Below are positions 63,580 through 64,000 of a DNA stretch of 64,000 nucleotides, piece by piece. The stretch is from contig CAVXUB010000001.1 of NCBI GenBank assembly GCA_963764805.1, positions 372,001-436,000 of the forward strand, given 5' to 3'. The position numbers and the translations under genes were made by a program. Below the pieces are notes generated by a model, which was not told the origin of the DNA, did not search any database, and worked only from the letters and a program-made list of their open reading frames with translations. The number at the start of each line of letters is the position of its first letter. The first letter of the stretch is position 1. The stretch comes from CAVXUB01 sp963764805 (GTDB lineage Bacteria; Actinomycetota; Acidimicrobiia; Acidimicrobiales; Bog-793).

Positions 63580-64000
63580 CCTTCGCTCTTCGCGACAAGC
63601 ACACCGATCCCTGGCAACCCTCGACCGGCTTCACCGCCGTGCTCGCCGACACTCGCCGCCAGATGCTCAAGCTGCACGAGACACTGCGTTGGCTCCACCA
63701 TCATTGGGACCTGCGGCCAACGCTCGACGATGTTGCCGCCGCCGCGTCGCGTACCGGTCCGCAGGCCAAGGTGCAGGGACTGATCTGGCGCACCGTGCGG
63801 AGTGCCCTCGGGCGCTACTTCGACGAGGAGCACGAGCTGTTCGCCAACCTCGTGCGCATGGCGGACGTCCTCGCCAAGCGGGTCGACGATCTCGAGGCTG
63901 ATCAGGAGCGCGTGGTGGCGGCCCTGCGGGCGGAGCTGATCGATCTCGGCTCGAGCGTCGACCAGCGCCTGGCGCAGCTGGCTCGGTCGGCCGGGTCAGC
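63534..64000 (+). CDS. hypothetical protein with coiled coil, start of a surface-polysaccharide gene (runs off window)
   Basis: ATG 63534 lies 5 bp after GAGGAG and overlaps the end of the glycosyltransferase by 46 bp. The frame stays open to the window end (155 codons: MEELPLEPRTVAQAVTFALRDKHTDPWQPS...). It contains SALGRYFDEEHELFANLVRMADVLAKRVDDLEADQERVVAALRAELIDLG, a long helical coiled coil. Such N-terminal segments often precede methyltransferase or glycosyltransferase domains in glycan clusters, but the identifying domain is beyond the edge. Confidence 0.7.
   Translation, partial: MEELPLEPRTVAQAVTFALRDKHTDPWQPSTGFTAVLADTRRQMLKLHETLRWLHHHWDLRPTLDDVAAAASRTGPQAKVQGLIWRTVRSALGRYFDEEHELFANLVRMADVLAKRVDDLEADQERVVAALRAELIDLGSSVDQRLAQLARSAGS

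Overview
The window is a stretch of chromosome from a high-GC actinobacterium, with strong G/C preference at third codon positions. Several signs support this: F420-type luciferase-like oxidoreductases, an ECF42-type sigma factor paired with a DGPF protein, a CYP125-like P450, an Rv0501/Rv0502-like gene pair, frequent GTG and TTG starts, and several probable leaderless promoters. I cannot name the genus. No rRNA, CRISPR array, prophage or integrase gene was seen.

Layout. 1-21 kb: MarR regulator, DUF1801 protein, DGPF protein plus ECF sigma factor, F420 oxidoreductase, cupin plus DrrC/UvrA-like ABC protein, a strongly structured RNA-like stretch, a broken SpoU/TsnR methyltransferase, a secreted HEVAE-motif protein, DUF480, a sulfatase, a diguanylate cyclase, an EamA-like transporter, and a minus-strand nucleotide-sugar operon (dehydrogenase, glycosyltransferase, epimerase, kynureninase). 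21-31.9 kb: a CYP125-like P450 and a heavily frameshifted thiolase behind a KstR-like palindrome, an Lgt-like protein, a GC-poor pocket with unrecognised small genes, pyrE, and a seven-module c-di-GMP protein. 31.9-34.7 kb: two toxin-antitoxin pairs and an ArsR-controlled AHSA1-VOC fusion. 54.7-64 kb: an esterase, an NlpC/P60 hydrolase, a PlsC/epimerase pair, and the start of a polysaccharide locus with a sulfotransferase-glycosyltransferase fusion.

The most notable region is 34.755-54.692 kb. It lies between an intact tRNA-like gene (54653-54725, minus) and a 41-nt direct repeat of that gene's 3' part (34755-34795), as expected for a genomic island inserted in a tRNA gene. The cargo is coherent. 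A plus-strand operon encodes an apparently complete trans-4-hydroxyproline route: 4-hydroxyproline 2-epimerase, three-subunit D-hydroxyproline dehydrogenase, DHDPS-family deaminase and 2-oxoglutarate-semialdehyde dehydrogenase. A converging minus-strand operon encodes an oligopeptide ABC importer, an S9 peptidase, a Xaa-Pro-type peptidase and an enolase-superfamily protein like cis-3-hydroxyproline dehydratase. A PucR-type regulator sits next to the tRNA. The island looks like a unit for using hydroxyproline-rich (collagen-like) peptides.

Many genes carry single-base indels that break otherwise well-conserved proteins, and extra bases clearly outnumber missing ones. This suggests consensus errors in the assembly more than gene decay, except for the vapBC remnant and perhaps the thiolase.
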